Both the position numbers and the translations under genes were made by a program. A stretch of DNA of 64,000 nucleotides from assembly GCF_965208555.1 (NCBI RefSeq), contig NZ_OZ242342.1, forward strand, positions 1,674,001-1,738,000, given 5' to 3'. The stretch's first letter is position 1. The number at the start of each line of letters is the position of its first letter. Source of the stretch: Poriferisodalis sp965208555. Its GTDB lineage: Bacteria; Actinomycetota; Acidimicrobiia; Acidimicrobiales; Poriferisodalaceae. This document shows, one piece after another, positions 34,094 to 43,244 of this stretch. The notes under the pieces are model-generated. The model worked only from the letters and a program-made list of their open reading frames with translations. It did no database searches and was not told the DNA's origin.

Positions 34094-35236
34094 GTGGCCG
34101 ATGGAGATCCGTTCAAGGGCATCCCCTTCCTCGGCGACATCGCCTCCATTCTGGGCGGCAGCTCCGAGTCGCTCTGGGAGGGCGCCCGCCAGGCGGCCAA
34201 CCAGCTCGCCACCGGCGGCAAGCCCGAGCACAACGTCGACCCGGTGGAGCGGCATCGCCTCAGCGAGATCAGCCGGGTGGCAGAGCTGCATGTGGGACAT
34301 ATCACCGGTCTCGACGTCACCTCCCACATCGAGCCCGTCACCCGCTCGGGCTGGGCGGCTGATGCCCTCGACGCCATCCGCCCGCTGATGGATCGGCTGT
34401 CGGAGCGGCTGAGCGAGGACAGCCCCTCCAGCGCCGATCCCTTCGCCAGCCTGCTCTCCATGATGAGCCCCATGACCGTGGCCATGACCGCGGGCATGAT
34501 GGCCGGCCACCTCGGTGCCAAGGCATTCGGCAACTCGGACCTCATCGTGCCCCGGTCACGCGTGCTGATGGTGACCGCCAACATCAGCGACTTCGCCGGC
34601 GAATGGGGCCTCGACGTCGACGACGTGATGCTGTGGGTCGCCATCCGCGAGCACGCCCTGCATTCGGCGCTGGCAGTGCCGAGCGTGCACGAGCGGCTCG
34701 ACACGCTGCTGCTCGAGCACATCGAGGGCTTCCGCCGCAGGGATCCCTCCCTGGAAGACTTCGGCGACCTCGAGCTGCCCGCCTCGTTCGACAGCGCCGG
34801 CGACCCGCAGCAGTTCCAGGCCCAGATGCAGGAACAGCTGCAGCGCATCTTCGGCAATCCGGAGCTGCTGCTCGGCATCGCCCGGGACGAGAGCCACAAC
34901 ATCAGCCAGCTCGAGACGCTGATCAGCGTCCTGACTGCGTACATCGACCACGTGGTCGCCAAAGCGGGCCCCCGCCTCATCGGCAGCTTCGACGCGCTCA
35001 GCGAGGCCGTGCGCCGCCGCCAGATCACCGAGGGCGCCGACTACGCCGACCGGCTGCTCGGCGTGCGCCTGAGCGTCGAGGCACGCGACCGGGGAGAGGA
35101 CTTCGTCTCAGGCGTGGTCATGCGAACCGGCAGCGAGGGGCTGGCGCGGCTGTTCGAGCCTGCCGGCATTCCCACGCCCAGCGAGCTCGTCGCGCCGGGC
35201 CTCTGGCTGGCCCGCCTGGACCTGCCGCCGGACTAG
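34094..35236 (+). CDS. DUF2342/zincin-like putative metalloprotease
   Basis: 380 residues from a GTG start. The protein matches the actinobacterial family annotated as zinc-dependent metalloprotease or F420-biosynthesis-associated protein (Zincin_2). Its features are DVTSHIEPVTRSGWAADAL, MTAGMMAGHLGAKAFG, an EWGLDVDDVMLWVAIREHALHSAL region, and a C-terminal SEAVRRRQITEGADYADRLLG. The strict HExxH is replaced by REHALHS, as in the family, so metal ligation and protease activity are unproven. It is transcribed towards the phosphate operon and overlaps the MFS gene stop by CTAG. Confidence 0.85.
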   Translation: MADGDPFKGIPFLGDIASILGGSSESLWEGARQAANQLATGGKPEHNVDPVERHRLSEISRVAELHVGHITGLDVTSHIEPVTRSGWAADALDAIRPLMDRLSERLSEDSPSSADPFASLLSMMSPMTVAMTAGMMAGHLGAKAFGNSDLIVPRSRVLMVTANISDFAGEWGLDVDDVMLWVAIREHALHSALAVPSVHERLDTLLLEHIEGFRRRDPSLEDFGDLELPASFDSAGDPQQFQAQMQEQLQRIFGNPELLLGIARDESHNISQLETLISVLTAYIDHVVAKAGPRLIGSFDALSEAVRRRQITEGADYADRLLGVRLSVEARDRGEDFVSGVVMRTGSEGLARLFEPAGIPTPSELVAPGLWLARLDLPPD

Positions 35237-36534
35237 CCGGTCTCGGGCCGGTTCACCCTGCGTCGTCGCATCCGGGTCTGCACGATGCGGGCGCGTACCC
35301 GGGTGGCGATGATCTCCGACGGGGGACGCCGCCCCCGAGCCAGCGCCCACATCCCGCCCGCATACAGCACCACCGCGACCAGGCCGGCAATGCCCAGCAG
35401 CATCACCCCGGCCCGCAGCGGCAGGATGCCGCTGGGCGCCGCCACCGGCACCAGCCCGCCGATCACCCACATCAGCTGGAAGCGAGTCTCGAAGCGGGCG
35501 AACGTGCGGCCCCGGTCGGCAGGCACCTCGTCGCGCTGCACGATCGCGTCGAAGCACAGCTTCCCCAGCGCGGACATGAGCCCGATCACCATGGCCAGCA
35601 CCAGCACCGAGAAGCGGTCGGGCGCCGTCACCACATAGAACGACACGGCGGCCGCCAGCAGCAGCGTGCTGGCCAGCAGCAGCTCCTCGCGGATGCGCCG
35701 GCGCAGCCACGGCGCCGACAGCGCGCCAGCGAGCTGCCCCACGGCGCTCGCCGTGAACATGAAGCCGAACCACCACGGCGCTGCGCCGTCGGTGCGGAGC
35801 CAGAACGCGATCAGGAACAGCGTGAAGCCGGTCATGGCCCGCACCACGCCCATGGCCGAACCCGCCAGCAGCATCCCTCCCCGCTGCCGCCCAGGTCGAG
35901 GCTGCCGGGGCTGGGCCGGCTGGCCGGGCTGGATCGGCTGGCCGGGCCCGGGAGGCTGACTCAGCTCATGCGGGCGCACCGCCGTGCGCGGCAGGCGCGC
36001 CGCCGGGAACGTCATCAGCACGAACACCACCGCCGCCAGCACGAGCACCCAGCGCGACGACGCCAGGCTCAGCAGCACGCCGGGCCCCGCAGCCAGCGCG
36101 CCGCCCAGCCCGCTCAGCAGCATCAGCTTCGAATTCGCCTCGACCAGGTCGCGCTCCTCGCGCACCAGCCCCGGCACCACCGCGCTCTTGGCCACGTGGT
36201 ACGTCTTGCCCGCCACCAGCGCGCCGAACGCCTCGGGGAACAGCAGCAGCGAATCGAGGTGGCGCACCATCAGCAGCGCCAGCACCGCCCGAGCCATGCC
36301 GGCACCGATGATCATCCCCCGGCGCCCGCCGCGGCTGCGGTCCACCAGCGGCCCGATCAGCGGCCCCACCACCGCGAACGGCGCCATCGTCACCAGCAGG
36401 TACAGCGCCACCCTCGGCCGGGCAGCCGCAGGATCGAGGTTGAAGAACAGCGACCCGGCCAGCGCGATCGCAATCAGCGCGTCGCCGGCGGCCGACAGCA
36501 GATGGGTACGGGCAAGCCACGTGAAAGGCTGCAT
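35233..36534 (-). CDS. Major facilitator superfamily transporter
   Basis: 433 residues from ATG 36534, seven bases after the response regulator stop. Ten to twelve hydrophobic helices can be read in two halves, divided by a Pro/Gln-rich linker (PPGPGQPIQPGQPAQPRQP). The first half has the MFS loop signature GPLIGPLVDRSRGGRRGMII. The C-terminal tail is Arg-rich. The substrate is unknown; at the end of the phosphate operon a phosphate-related substrate or a fortuitous placement are both possible. Confidence 0.82.
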   Translation of the reverse strand: MQPFTWLARTHLLSAAGDALIAIALAGSLFFNLDPAAARPRVALYLLVTMAPFAVVGPLIGPLVDRSRGGRRGMIIGAGMARAVLALLMVRHLDSLLLFPEAFGALVAGKTYHVAKSAVVPGLVREERDLVEANSKLMLLSGLGGALAAGPGVLLSLASSRWVLVLAAVVFVLMTFPAARLPRTAVRPHELSQPPGPGQPIQPGQPAQPRQPRPGRQRGGMLLAGSAMGVVRAMTGFTLFLIAFWLRTDGAAPWWFGFMFTASAVGQLAGALSAPWLRRRIREELLLASTLLLAAAVSFYVVTAPDRFSVLVLAMVIGLMSALGKLCFDAIVQRDEVPADRGRTFARFETRFQLMWVIGGLVPVAAPSGILPLRAGVMLLGIAGLVAVVLYAGGMWALARGRRPPSEIIATRVRARIVQTRMRRRRVNRPETG

Positions 36535-36541
36535 CAGCCGC

Positions 36542-37237
36542 TCAGGCGGCTCGCTCGTAGCGATACCCCAGACCACGAATCGTCGTGATGCGCTGCGGGT
36601 TCGACGGATCGTCCTCGATCTTGGCCCGCAGCCGCTTGACATGGACGTCGATCGTCTTGGTATCGCCCACGTACTCGTAGCCCCACACGTTCTGCATGAG
36701 GCTGTCCCGGGTCACCACCCGGCCGGCATGGGCCAGCAGGTAGGCCAGCAGCTCGAACTCCTTCAGCGCCAAGGTGACCAGCTCGCCGCGCACCCGCAGC
36801 TCGTGGCGGTCGATGTCGAGCACCACATCGCCCTCGACCAGGCTGGTCGCATCGGCCTGCGGCTGGGCCGGCTGAACCCCTGCACGCCGCAGCACCGCCC
36901 GCATGCGCGCCACCAGCTCACGCATCCGGTACGGCTTGGCCACGTAGTCGTCGGCGCCCACCTCCAGGCCCACCACCGCGTCGATCTCCTCGGCGCGGGC
37001 GGTCACCATGATCAGCGGCACCCGCGACTGCTTGCGAATCTCCCGGCACACGTCCAGGCCCGACATGCCCGGCAGCATCACGTCCAGCAGCACCAAATCG
37101 GGCTCGGCCTCGCTGATCTCGGCCAGCGCGGCACGGCCGTCGGCCGCCGTGCGCACCTCGAAGCCCTCGCGCCGCAGGCCCACCGAGAGGGCCTCGGTGA
37201 ACGACGGCTCGTCGTCAACCACCAGTACCGATGTCAT
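36542..37237 (-). CDS. regX3: RegX3/PhoB-like response regulator
   Basis: 231 residues. A receiver domain (1-120) has acidic pocket residues in VVDDEP, phospho-acceptor Asp in LVLLDVMLPGMSG, Thr in MVTARAE and Lys in DDYVAKPYRM. An OmpR-type winged helix follows, with LALKEFELLAYLLAHAGRVVTRDSL and KTIDVHVKRLRAKIEDDP. By context this is the phosphate-starvation regulator that should bind the Pho box before pstS. The start overlaps the kinase stop by ATGA. Confidence 0.92.
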   Translation of the reverse strand: MTSVLVVDDEPSFTEALSVGLRREGFEVRTAADGRAALAEISEAEPDLVLLDVMLPGMSGLDVCREIRKQSRVPLIMVTARAEEIDAVVGLEVGADDYVAKPYRMRELVARMRAVLRRAGVQPAQPQADATSLVEGDVVLDIDRHELRVRGELVTLALKEFELLAYLLAHAGRVVTRDSLMQNVWGYEYVGDTKTIDVHVKRLRAKIEDDPSNPQRITTIRGLGYRYERAA

Positions 37238-38574
37238 GTGCTCGCCTTGCTTGTCGCCGCCGGTTCTGCAGCCTCGGGGCCGACTGCCGCCTCGGGGCCG
37301 TCTGGCGCCTCGGGGCCGACTGGCGCCGGGAACCTGAGCGTGAACGTGGTGCCGACGCCCTCACGGGTGTGCAGCATCACCTCGCCGCCGTGATTCATCA
37401 CCACATGGCGCACGATGCTCAGACCCAGCCCGGTGCCGCCGGTGGTGCGCGCGCGGGCCTTGTCCACCCGGTAGAAGCGCTCGAAGACCCGCTCGGTCTC
37501 GTCGGCGGGAATGCCGATGCCCTCGTCGGAAACCACGATGTCCACCGCCGAGGGCGGGTGCTCCGCGCTCGGCGCTGCGGACAGGCGGACCTCCGAACCG
37601 GGATCGCTGTACTTGATCGCGTTGTCCACCAGGTTCCCGACCGCACGCAGCAGCTGCCCCCGGTCGGCATGGAGCATGACGGGCTCAGTCTGCTCATCGG
37701 CGGGCGGGCGCACCAGCGACACCTCGTGCTTGCGGGCGTGCTCGGAGTACTGGTGCGCAACCTCGTACAGCAGCGGCACCACCGGCACCGGCTCCTGGCG
37801 CATGGAGCCCTCCAGCTCCACCCGGCTCAGCTCCAGCAGGTCGTCGATGATGTGCCGCACGCGCTCGGCCTCGGTGCCGATGCGGTCGACCAGGCGGGTG
37901 CGCACCGCTGCGTCGTTCTCCTCGGCCAGCGTCTCGGACAGCAGCGCGATGGCGCCCACCGGCGTGCGCAGCTCATGGCTCAGATTGGCCACGAAGTCGC
38001 GGCGCACCTCATCTGTGCGCACACCGTCAGTACGGTCCGCCATCTCGGCCACCGCGCCCAGCGCGTGGCTGTCGCTGACGACGGGATGCGCGCTGATCTC
38101 GATGACCTGCGGCGGCGGGCCCGTCAGCTTCACCGTGCGCGAGCGAGCCTGCCCGTCCTGGGCCGACTCGAGGAGCTGCGTGACCCCTGCGCCCACCAGC
38201 GCCATCGCATCGCGGGCCGACATCATCTCGTCGGCCAGCGCGTTGCTGGCGCACACGGTGCCGTCCTCGTCCACCAGCACGACGCCCACTGAGAGCTCGT
38301 TCATCGCGTGCTGCCAGCGAGCCCGGTCGCGCTCGGCCAGGTTGGCCGTCATGGCCGCCGTCGTGGCGATCGACTCCAGGTAGGTGATCCAGCCGTCCAG
38401 GCTGTTGTCGTCGAGACGCGCCTCGCCGGGACGGGGCGCGTCGCCTTCACCGGTGAACCGGTGCACCACCCGTCCGAGCCGCTCCCCCGCCGACCTGCGA
38501 TCCCGCACCAGCAGCAGCACAGCAATCAGCGCTGCTGCCAGTGCCGTCGCCACCGCCACCAGCGCCGCGATCAC
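37234..38574 (-). CDS. senX3: SenX3/PhoR-like sensor histidine kinase
   Basis: 446 residues from a GTG that overlaps the phoU stop as GTGA. An N-terminal hydrophobic helix (VIAALVAVATALAAALIAVLLLV) is followed by a PAS-like domain (about 110-195, LSVGVVLVDEDGTVCASN). The dimerisation/phospho-acceptor region FVANLSHELRTPVGAIALL has His. The ATPase domain shows N box VDNAIKYSD, G1 DEGIGIP, F box FERFYRVD and G2 GGTGLGLSIV. It should sense phosphate status through the Pst/PhoU complex and phosphorylate the adjacent regulator. The Pro/Glu/Ala-rich C-terminal tail contains a repeated GPEA motif. Confidence 0.93.
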   Translation of the reverse strand: MIAALVAVATALAAALIAVLLLVRDRRSAGERLGRVVHRFTGEGDAPRPGEARLDDNSLDGWITYLESIATTAAMTANLAERDRARWQHAMNELSVGVVLVDEDGTVCASNALADEMMSARDAMALVGAGVTQLLESAQDGQARSRTVKLTGPPPQVIEISAHPVVSDSHALGAVAEMADRTDGVRTDEVRRDFVANLSHELRTPVGAIALLSETLAEENDAAVRTRLVDRIGTEAERVRHIIDDLLELSRVELEGSMRQEPVPVVPLLYEVAHQYSEHARKHEVSLVRPPADEQTEPVMLHADRGQLLRAVGNLVDNAIKYSDPGSEVRLSAAPSAEHPPSAVDIVVSDEGIGIPADETERVFERFYRVDKARARTTGGTGLGLSIVRHVVMNHGGEVMLHTREGVGTTFTLRFPAPVGPEAPDGPEAAVGPEAAEPAATSKAST

Positions 38575-39278
38575 ATCTCTTCCTGCTCCCGCCGGGCACG
38601 GGCCCGGTTGGCGCCCAGGTGCTCGGGCAGCTCCCCGGTCACCAGGAACTCGACGCGCTCGGCGACGTTCACCGCGTGATCGCCGATGCGCTCGTAGAAG
38701 CGGCCCACCACGGCGAGCTGCACGGCGTGCTGGATGATGATCTTGCCGAGCTCGTGCGACTCGAACACCGCCACGATGTAGGTGTTGTGCAGGTCGTCGA
38801 GCACGTCGTCCATGTCGTTGAGCACCGACGCCAAGCCCGCGTCCCGCTCGGCGTAGGCGTCCATGGCCTTGGCCGTCAGCTTCACCGCCTGCTCCCGCAT
38901 GCGGTCGATCAGCCCCCGAAGCCGGGGCTCCAGCTCGACACCGTGCAGCCGGGCGACCGCCTTGGCGATGTTGGTGACCAGGTCGCCGCTGCGCTCGATC
39001 TCGGAGATCATGCGCAGGTCGGTCAGGATGGTGCGCAGGTCCACCGCCACCGGCTGCTGCAGGGCCAGCAGCTGCACGCACTTCTCCTCGGCTTCGAGGC
39101 TGAGCAGGTCGAGCTCGTCGTCGGCGGCGATGATCTGGTCGGCACTGCCGATGTCGCCGGCGAGCAGCGCGGCGGTCACCGCCGAGATGCCCTCGGCCAC
39201 CATGCCGCCCATCTGGACGAGATCGGCACGAACCTCGTCCATCAGCTGATGGAACTCGGTCCGTACTTCCTCGGTCAT
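38571..39278 (-). CDS. phoU: Phosphate signalling protein PhoU
   Basis: 235 residues with the PhoU two-repeat all-helical fold: FHQLMDEVRADLVQMGGMVAEG, AADDELDLLSLEAEEKC, LALQQPVAVDLRTILTDLRM, ISEIERSGDLVTNIAKAV and FYERIGDHAVNVAERV. The E/D-x-x-x-D motifs bind metal ions. PhoU links the Pst transporter to the kinase and keeps the Pho regulon off in high phosphate. It lies between pstB and the kinase gene and overlaps the latter by four bases. Confidence 0.95.
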   Translation of the reverse strand: MTEEVRTEFHQLMDEVRADLVQMGGMVAEGISAVTAALLAGDIGSADQIIAADDELDLLSLEAEEKCVQLLALQQPVAVDLRTILTDLRMISEIERSGDLVTNIAKAVARLHGVELEPRLRGLIDRMREQAVKLTAKAMDAYAERDAGLASVLNDMDDVLDDLHNTYIVAVFESHELGKIIIQHAVQLAVVGRFYERIGDHAVNVAERVEFLVTGELPEHLGANRARARREQEEM

Positions 39279-39324
39279 GTCAGCAGTGTGGCGTATCTGC
39301 GCCGCCTAGTGGCCGTTTACCGGC

Positions 39325-40233
39325 TCAGCCCACCCGTCCGGTGATGTAGGCCTCCGTGCGGGGGTCGTCGGGGTTGGTGAAGATCAGCGTGGTGGGTGCG
39401 TACTCGACCAGCTCGCCGGTGCGATGCCCGAGCTCGTTGGGCTGCACCGAGAAGAACGCCGTCATGTCGCTGATGCGGGCGGCCTGCTGCATGTTGTGGG
39501 TGACGATGATGATCGTGTACTCGGCCTTCAGCTCGGCGATGAGCTCCTCGATGCGGCCCGTGGCGATGGGGTCGAGGGCCGAGCAGGGCTCGTCCATCAG
39601 CACCACGTCGGGCTGCACCGCAATGGCCCGGGCGATGCACAGCCGCTGCTGCTGACCGCCCGACAGGCCGTACGCGGAGGTCTTCAGGCGGTCCTTCACC
39701 TCGTCCCACAGCGCCGCCCGGGTCAGCGAGCCCTCCACCACGTCATCCAGCTCGGAGCGCTTGACGCCCGCCAGCCGGGGGCCGTACGCGATGTTGTCGT
39801 AGATGGACTTGGGGAACGGGTTCGGCTTCTGGAACACCATGCCGACCCGTCGCCGCACCTCCACCGGGTCCACCTCGTCCTGGTACAGGTCGACGCCGTG
39901 ATAGTTGATGGTGCCCTCCACGCGGGCGCCCTCGATGAGATCGTTCATCCGGTTGAAGCAGCGCAGGAACGTCGACTTGCCGCAGCCCGAGGGGCCGATC
40001 AGCGCCGTCACCTCGTGGGAGGCCACGTCCAGCGTGACGTCGCGCAGCGCGCGGAAGTCGTCGTAGTACACATCCACGCCGCTGCACTCAAAAACGGTCT
40101 GGGCGTCGTCGCGATGATTGCCGGCGGCGGCACTGCTCACGTCGATGCGTGCCTGGGGCGACCCGGGGGTCGCTTCTGCCGACACAACCGATGCGTCTGG
40201 CTCTTGCGTCATCACCGCCTCTTCGGGTGTCAT
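39325..40233 (-). CDS. pstB: Phosphate ABC transporter ATP-binding protein PstB
   Basis: 302 residues, longer than usual because of a 45-residue N-terminal extension of low complexity. Walker A is GPSGCGKST, the Q-loop region VGMVFQKPNPFPKSIYDNIA, signature LSGGQQQRLCIARAIA, Walker B VVLMDEPCSALDP and the switch His IIVTHNMQQAARISD. It powers high-affinity phosphate import. An alternative ATG seven codons in (40212) also has a GAGG ahead of it. The gene follows pstA by four bases. Confidence 0.96.
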   Translation of the reverse strand: MTPEEAVMTQEPDASVVSAEATPGSPQARIDVSSAAAGNHRDDAQTVFECSGVDVYYDDFRALRDVTLDVASHEVTALIGPSGCGKSTFLRCFNRMNDLIEGARVEGTINYHGVDLYQDEVDPVEVRRRVGMVFQKPNPFPKSIYDNIAYGPRLAGVKRSELDDVVEGSLTRAALWDEVKDRLKTSAYGLSGGQQQRLCIARAIAVQPDVVLMDEPCSALDPIATGRIEELIAELKAEYTIIIVTHNMQQAARISDMTAFFSVQPNELGHRTGELVEYAPTTLIFTNPDDPRTEAYITGRVG

Positions 40234-40237
40234 TGCC

Positions 40238-41176
40238 TCACCATTGCTTCTCGAATCGGTTGCGCAGGTAGATGGCCAGTCCGTTCACGGCCAGCACCAG
40301 CACCAGGATGATGACGCTGGCCGCGGCGGCGTTCACTCCCCAGTCTGCGCCGGGCAGCTGCGCGAAGTTGAAGATCAGCACGGGCAGCGCGGTGTAGGGG
40401 CCGGTGAAGGTCTCCAGCATGTTGGCGTCGCCGAAGCTGAGGAAGCCGGTGGCGGCACCCACCAGAATCAGCGGTGCCGCCTCGCCGAGAGCGCGCGCCA
40501 GTGCCAGCACGGTGCCGGTGAGAATCGTGGACAGCGCAGCAGGCAGGACCTGACGTGAGAGCACCTCCCACTTGGTGGCTCCCACACCGTAGGCGGCCTC
40601 GCGCAGCGAGTCGGGCACCGCCTTGAGCGCCTCCACCGAGGTGATGACGATGATCGGCAGCACCATCGCCGCCAGCGTCATGCCGCCGGCGATGACCGTC
40701 TTGCCCTGGGTGAATCCCGAGATGGTCTGCACGAACACCGCCAGCCCGAGCAGGCCGTACACGATGGACGGCACGCCGGCCAGGTTGCGGATGTTCAGCT
40801 CGACGATGCGGGCGAAGCGGGAGTCCTGGGCGTACTCGACGAGGTAGATGGCCGTGGCGACGCCGATCGGCACGGCGAAGCCGCCCGTGACCAGCGCCAC
40901 CTGCAGGCTGCCGATGATGCCCTGCCAGACGCCGGCTTCGCCCGCCGAGCGCTGCGAGAAGCCGTGGGTCAGGAAGTACCAGAGGTTCCCCGACAAGACG
41001 TCCCAGCCGTCCACGATCATGACGGCGAGCAGGACGGCCAGGAAGCCCGTCGCGAACACGGTGGCGCCGATGAGCAGCCACTTGAACACGGCGCCGCCCA
41101 CATCGGCCCCGGGGCGCCGACGCAGGGCGTCGGCAGTGCCGGTGGCGATGCCGGCGGGCGTCGTCAGCACGGCCAT
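40238..41176 (-). CDS. pstA: Phosphate ABC transporter permease PstA
   Basis: 312 residues, six hydrophobic segments. The permease EAA-type loop is LREAAYGVGATKWEVLSRQVLPAALSTI, followed by RALGEAAPLILVGA. The periplasmic loop WYFLTHGFSQRSAGEAGVWQGIIGS is typical of PstA. It forms the channel with PstC. TGAGATG joins it to the pstC stop. Confidence 0.94.
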   Translation of the reverse strand: MAVLTTPAGIATGTADALRRRPGADVGGAVFKWLLIGATVFATGFLAVLLAVMIVDGWDVLSGNLWYFLTHGFSQRSAGEAGVWQGIIGSLQVALVTGGFAVPIGVATAIYLVEYAQDSRFARIVELNIRNLAGVPSIVYGLLGLAVFVQTISGFTQGKTVIAGGMTLAAMVLPIIVITSVEALKAVPDSLREAAYGVGATKWEVLSRQVLPAALSTILTGTVLALARALGEAAPLILVGAATGFLSFGDANMLETFTGPYTALPVLIFNFAQLPGADWGVNAAAASVIILVLVLAVNGLAIYLRNRFEKQW

Positions 41177-41177
41177 C

Positions 41178-42104
41178 TCAGTACCTGTTCTGCAGCCGGC
41201 GAACGATCACGTCGCCCACCATGTTGAGCACCAGCGTCATGGCGAACAGCAGGGCCCCCAGGAAGTAGAGGCTCTGGAACGCCAGGGTGCTGCCGGCCAC
41301 CTGGTCGGTGCCGAGACCCAGCGCAGCCATCGCCGAGGTGAGGGTGCCGCCGGACTCGAACAGCGACAGGTTGAACAGCGACGTGTCGCCGCCGCCCGAG
41401 GCGATCGTCACCACCATGGTCTCGCCGATGGCCCGGCTGAAGCCCACGATGATGGCCGCCATCAGGCCCGACATGGCCGCCGGCAGCACCACCCGGATCG
41501 AGGTGGTGACCTTGCGGGCCCCCAGACCGGCCGAGGCCTCTCGCAGCGCCAGCGGCACGGCCCGCAGGGCGTCCTCCGCGATCGAGGCAATGAGGGGGAT
41601 GACCAGCAGGCCCACCGCGATGCCCGCTGCCAGCTTGTTGAAGAAGTTGATGTCGCTGAAGAAGTTGGTGAGCAGCGACGGGGTGATGAAGCTGATGGCG
41701 AACACGCCCAGCACGACGCTGGGCACGCTGGCCAGCAGCTCCAGCGTGGGCTTCATCACCTTGCGCACCTTCGGGTGCGCGTACTCGGAGAGGTAGATGG
41801 CCGCTCCGAAGCCCGACGGCACCGCTACCGCCATGGCAATGACGGAGATCTGCGCCGAGTTCACCAGCAGGGTGGTGAGGTCGAACAGGCCCCGGCGGGG
41901 GAACCAGCCGATGTCGGTGAGCTTGGTGAGCTCGACCTGGCTGATGAACGTCCACGCCCCCGAGGCCACCGTCCAGATGATCAGCGCGCTGACCAGCACG
42001 GTAACGGTCGCGGCCCCCAGGAACAGCCAGCGGACGGTGTGCGAGCGCACCCGGCGCATGACCGAGGTCTGCAGATCGGCAGCGGTGAGCTGGCCTCGTG
42101 TCAT
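41178..42104 (-). CDS. pstC: Phosphate ABC transporter permease PstC
   Basis: 308 residues, six membrane segments. Recognisable PstC blocks are LASVPSVVLGVFAISFI, the EAA loop LREASAGLGARKVTTSIRVVLPAAMSGL and FSRAIGETMVVTIASG. Its ATG overlaps the pstS stop by one base (TGATG), so translation is coupled. Confidence 0.94.
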   Translation of the reverse strand: MTRGQLTAADLQTSVMRRVRSHTVRWLFLGAATVTVLVSALIIWTVASGAWTFISQVELTKLTDIGWFPRRGLFDLTTLLVNSAQISVIAMAVAVPSGFGAAIYLSEYAHPKVRKVMKPTLELLASVPSVVLGVFAISFITPSLLTNFFSDINFFNKLAAGIAVGLLVIPLIASIAEDALRAVPLALREASAGLGARKVTTSIRVVLPAAMSGLMAAIIVGFSRAIGETMVVTIASGGGDTSLFNLSLFESGGTLTSAMAALGLGTDQVAGSTLAFQSLYFLGALLFAMTLVLNMVGDVIVRRLQNRY

Positions 42105-43156
42105 CAGAATGTCGGGCCTGTCGTCAGGTCGTTCCAGTTGCTCCGAGACTGTTCCAGATCAGCCGGGCTGAGGTTGACATACCCGGCGTCGACCACATAG
42201 GTCTGCCCCTCGTCGCTCAGCATGAAGTCGACGAACGCTTTCACGGCCGGGTCGGAGGCATACGCAGCGTCGATGTAGGTGTAGAGGAAGCGGGCGATCG
42301 GGAACTCAGCCGAGGCGATGGTCTCGGCCGTGGGCGCCACGCAGCCGTCGCCGCCGTCGATCTCGACCAGCTTGACCACATCGCGGTTCTCGTCGGCGAA
42401 GGCGAAGCCCACCCAGCCCAGGCTCGTCTGGTTGCCCGAGACCCCGTCGATGATCACGTTGTCGTTTGCCGAGGCGTTGTAGTCGGGACGCACCGCGAAG
42501 TTCTCATCCGCGTGGCCCCTCTCGACACGGTGCTCCCAGACGTCTTCGAGGGCGATCTCGATGAAGCTGTCGAATGTGCCCGACTCCTCGCCCGGAGCGA
42601 AGATCTCGAGCGCGCCGCTGCTGAACGGACCGGTGCCGCCCAGCTCGGCGTTCAGGGCGTTCGCGTCGGCCCAGTCACCGAAGCCGGTCGCCTCGTCGCC
42701 GACGAGGCTGTACAGGTCGGCGAAGTTGAGGCAGTCGATGGCGTCGTTGCCGGCCGCCGTGATCACCGAGATGCCATCGATGCCGACGCGCAGCTCGATG
42801 AACTCGATGCCGGCGGCGTTGAGGTCGGCGGCCTCGGACTCCTTGATCTGGCGCGAGCTGTTCCAGATGGGCACCTCGCCGGCCGCAGCGGCCTTGTGGC
42901 CGTCGCCTGAGCCAGGACCGGCAACCGAGAACGCCACACCGGGATGCGCCTCGGCGAAGGCTTCAGCGAGCAGGTTCGTGATGGGCTCGACAGTGGACGA
43001 GCCCGTGACGCTGATGGAGCCGCTGAGCCGGTCACCGTCGACCGCGGACCCGGGGGCGTCGCCCGCTTCAGAGGGCTCGCTGCCGCCCCCGCATGCCGCG
43101 GCGACCAGGGCGGACGCAACGAGTGCCGTTGCGAGCGTGAGCCATTTCCTGCGCAT
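42104..43156 (-). CDS. pstS: Phosphate-binding lipoprotein PstS
   Basis: 350 residues from the ATG at 43156, which starts a lipoprotein signal (KWLTLATALVASALVAAAC). The phosphate-binding loops are visible: SISVTGSSTVEPITNLL, AGPGSGDGHKAAAAGE and APGEESGTFDSFIEIAL. It captures phosphate for PstCAB. TAGCGT, a plausible -10 box, lies about eight bases before the ATG, and the Pho box lies 47-85 bases upstream. It is the first gene of the operon. Confidence 0.95.
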   Translation of the reverse strand: MRRKWLTLATALVASALVAAACGGGSEPSEAGDAPGSAVDGDRLSGSISVTGSSTVEPITNLLAEAFAEAHPGVAFSVAGPGSGDGHKAAAAGEVPIWNSSRQIKESEAADLNAAGIEFIELRVGIDGISVITAAGNDAIDCLNFADLYSLVGDEATGFGDWADANALNAELGGTGPFSSGALEIFAPGEESGTFDSFIEIALEDVWEHRVERGHADENFAVRPDYNASANDNVIIDGVSGNQTSLGWVGFAFADENRDVVKLVEIDGGDGCVAPTAETIASAEFPIARFLYTYIDAAYASDPAVKAFVDFMLSDEGQTYVVDAGYVNLSPADLEQSRSNWNDLTTGPTF

Positions 43157-43202
43157 GGACGCGCACGCTACGAAGGGCCGGTGACATCGCCGCGGTGTGA
43201 AG

Positions 43203-43241
43203 GTGAACGGCCGGAACGGATGCCGTGAACAACGAGTGAAC
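43203..43241 (-). promoter_or_regulatory. Pho box upstream of pstS
   Basis: On the minus strand GTTCAC occurs three times in an exact 11-base register (at 43236-43241, 43225-43230 and 43203-43208, with one register skipped). This matches the actinobacterial Pho box of 11-base direct repeats starting G-T-T-C-A-C. It lies just upstream of the expected -35 region of the pstS promoter, so the RegX3-like regulator should activate the operon from here. Confidence 0.75.
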
Positions 43242-43244
43242 GCG

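Noticed and set aside
38575..39081. A longer histidine kinase frame extending into phoU
   Set aside because: The extension is an opposite-frame shadow of phoU, without domain content; the GTG at 38574 starts at the membrane helix and overlaps the phoU stop.
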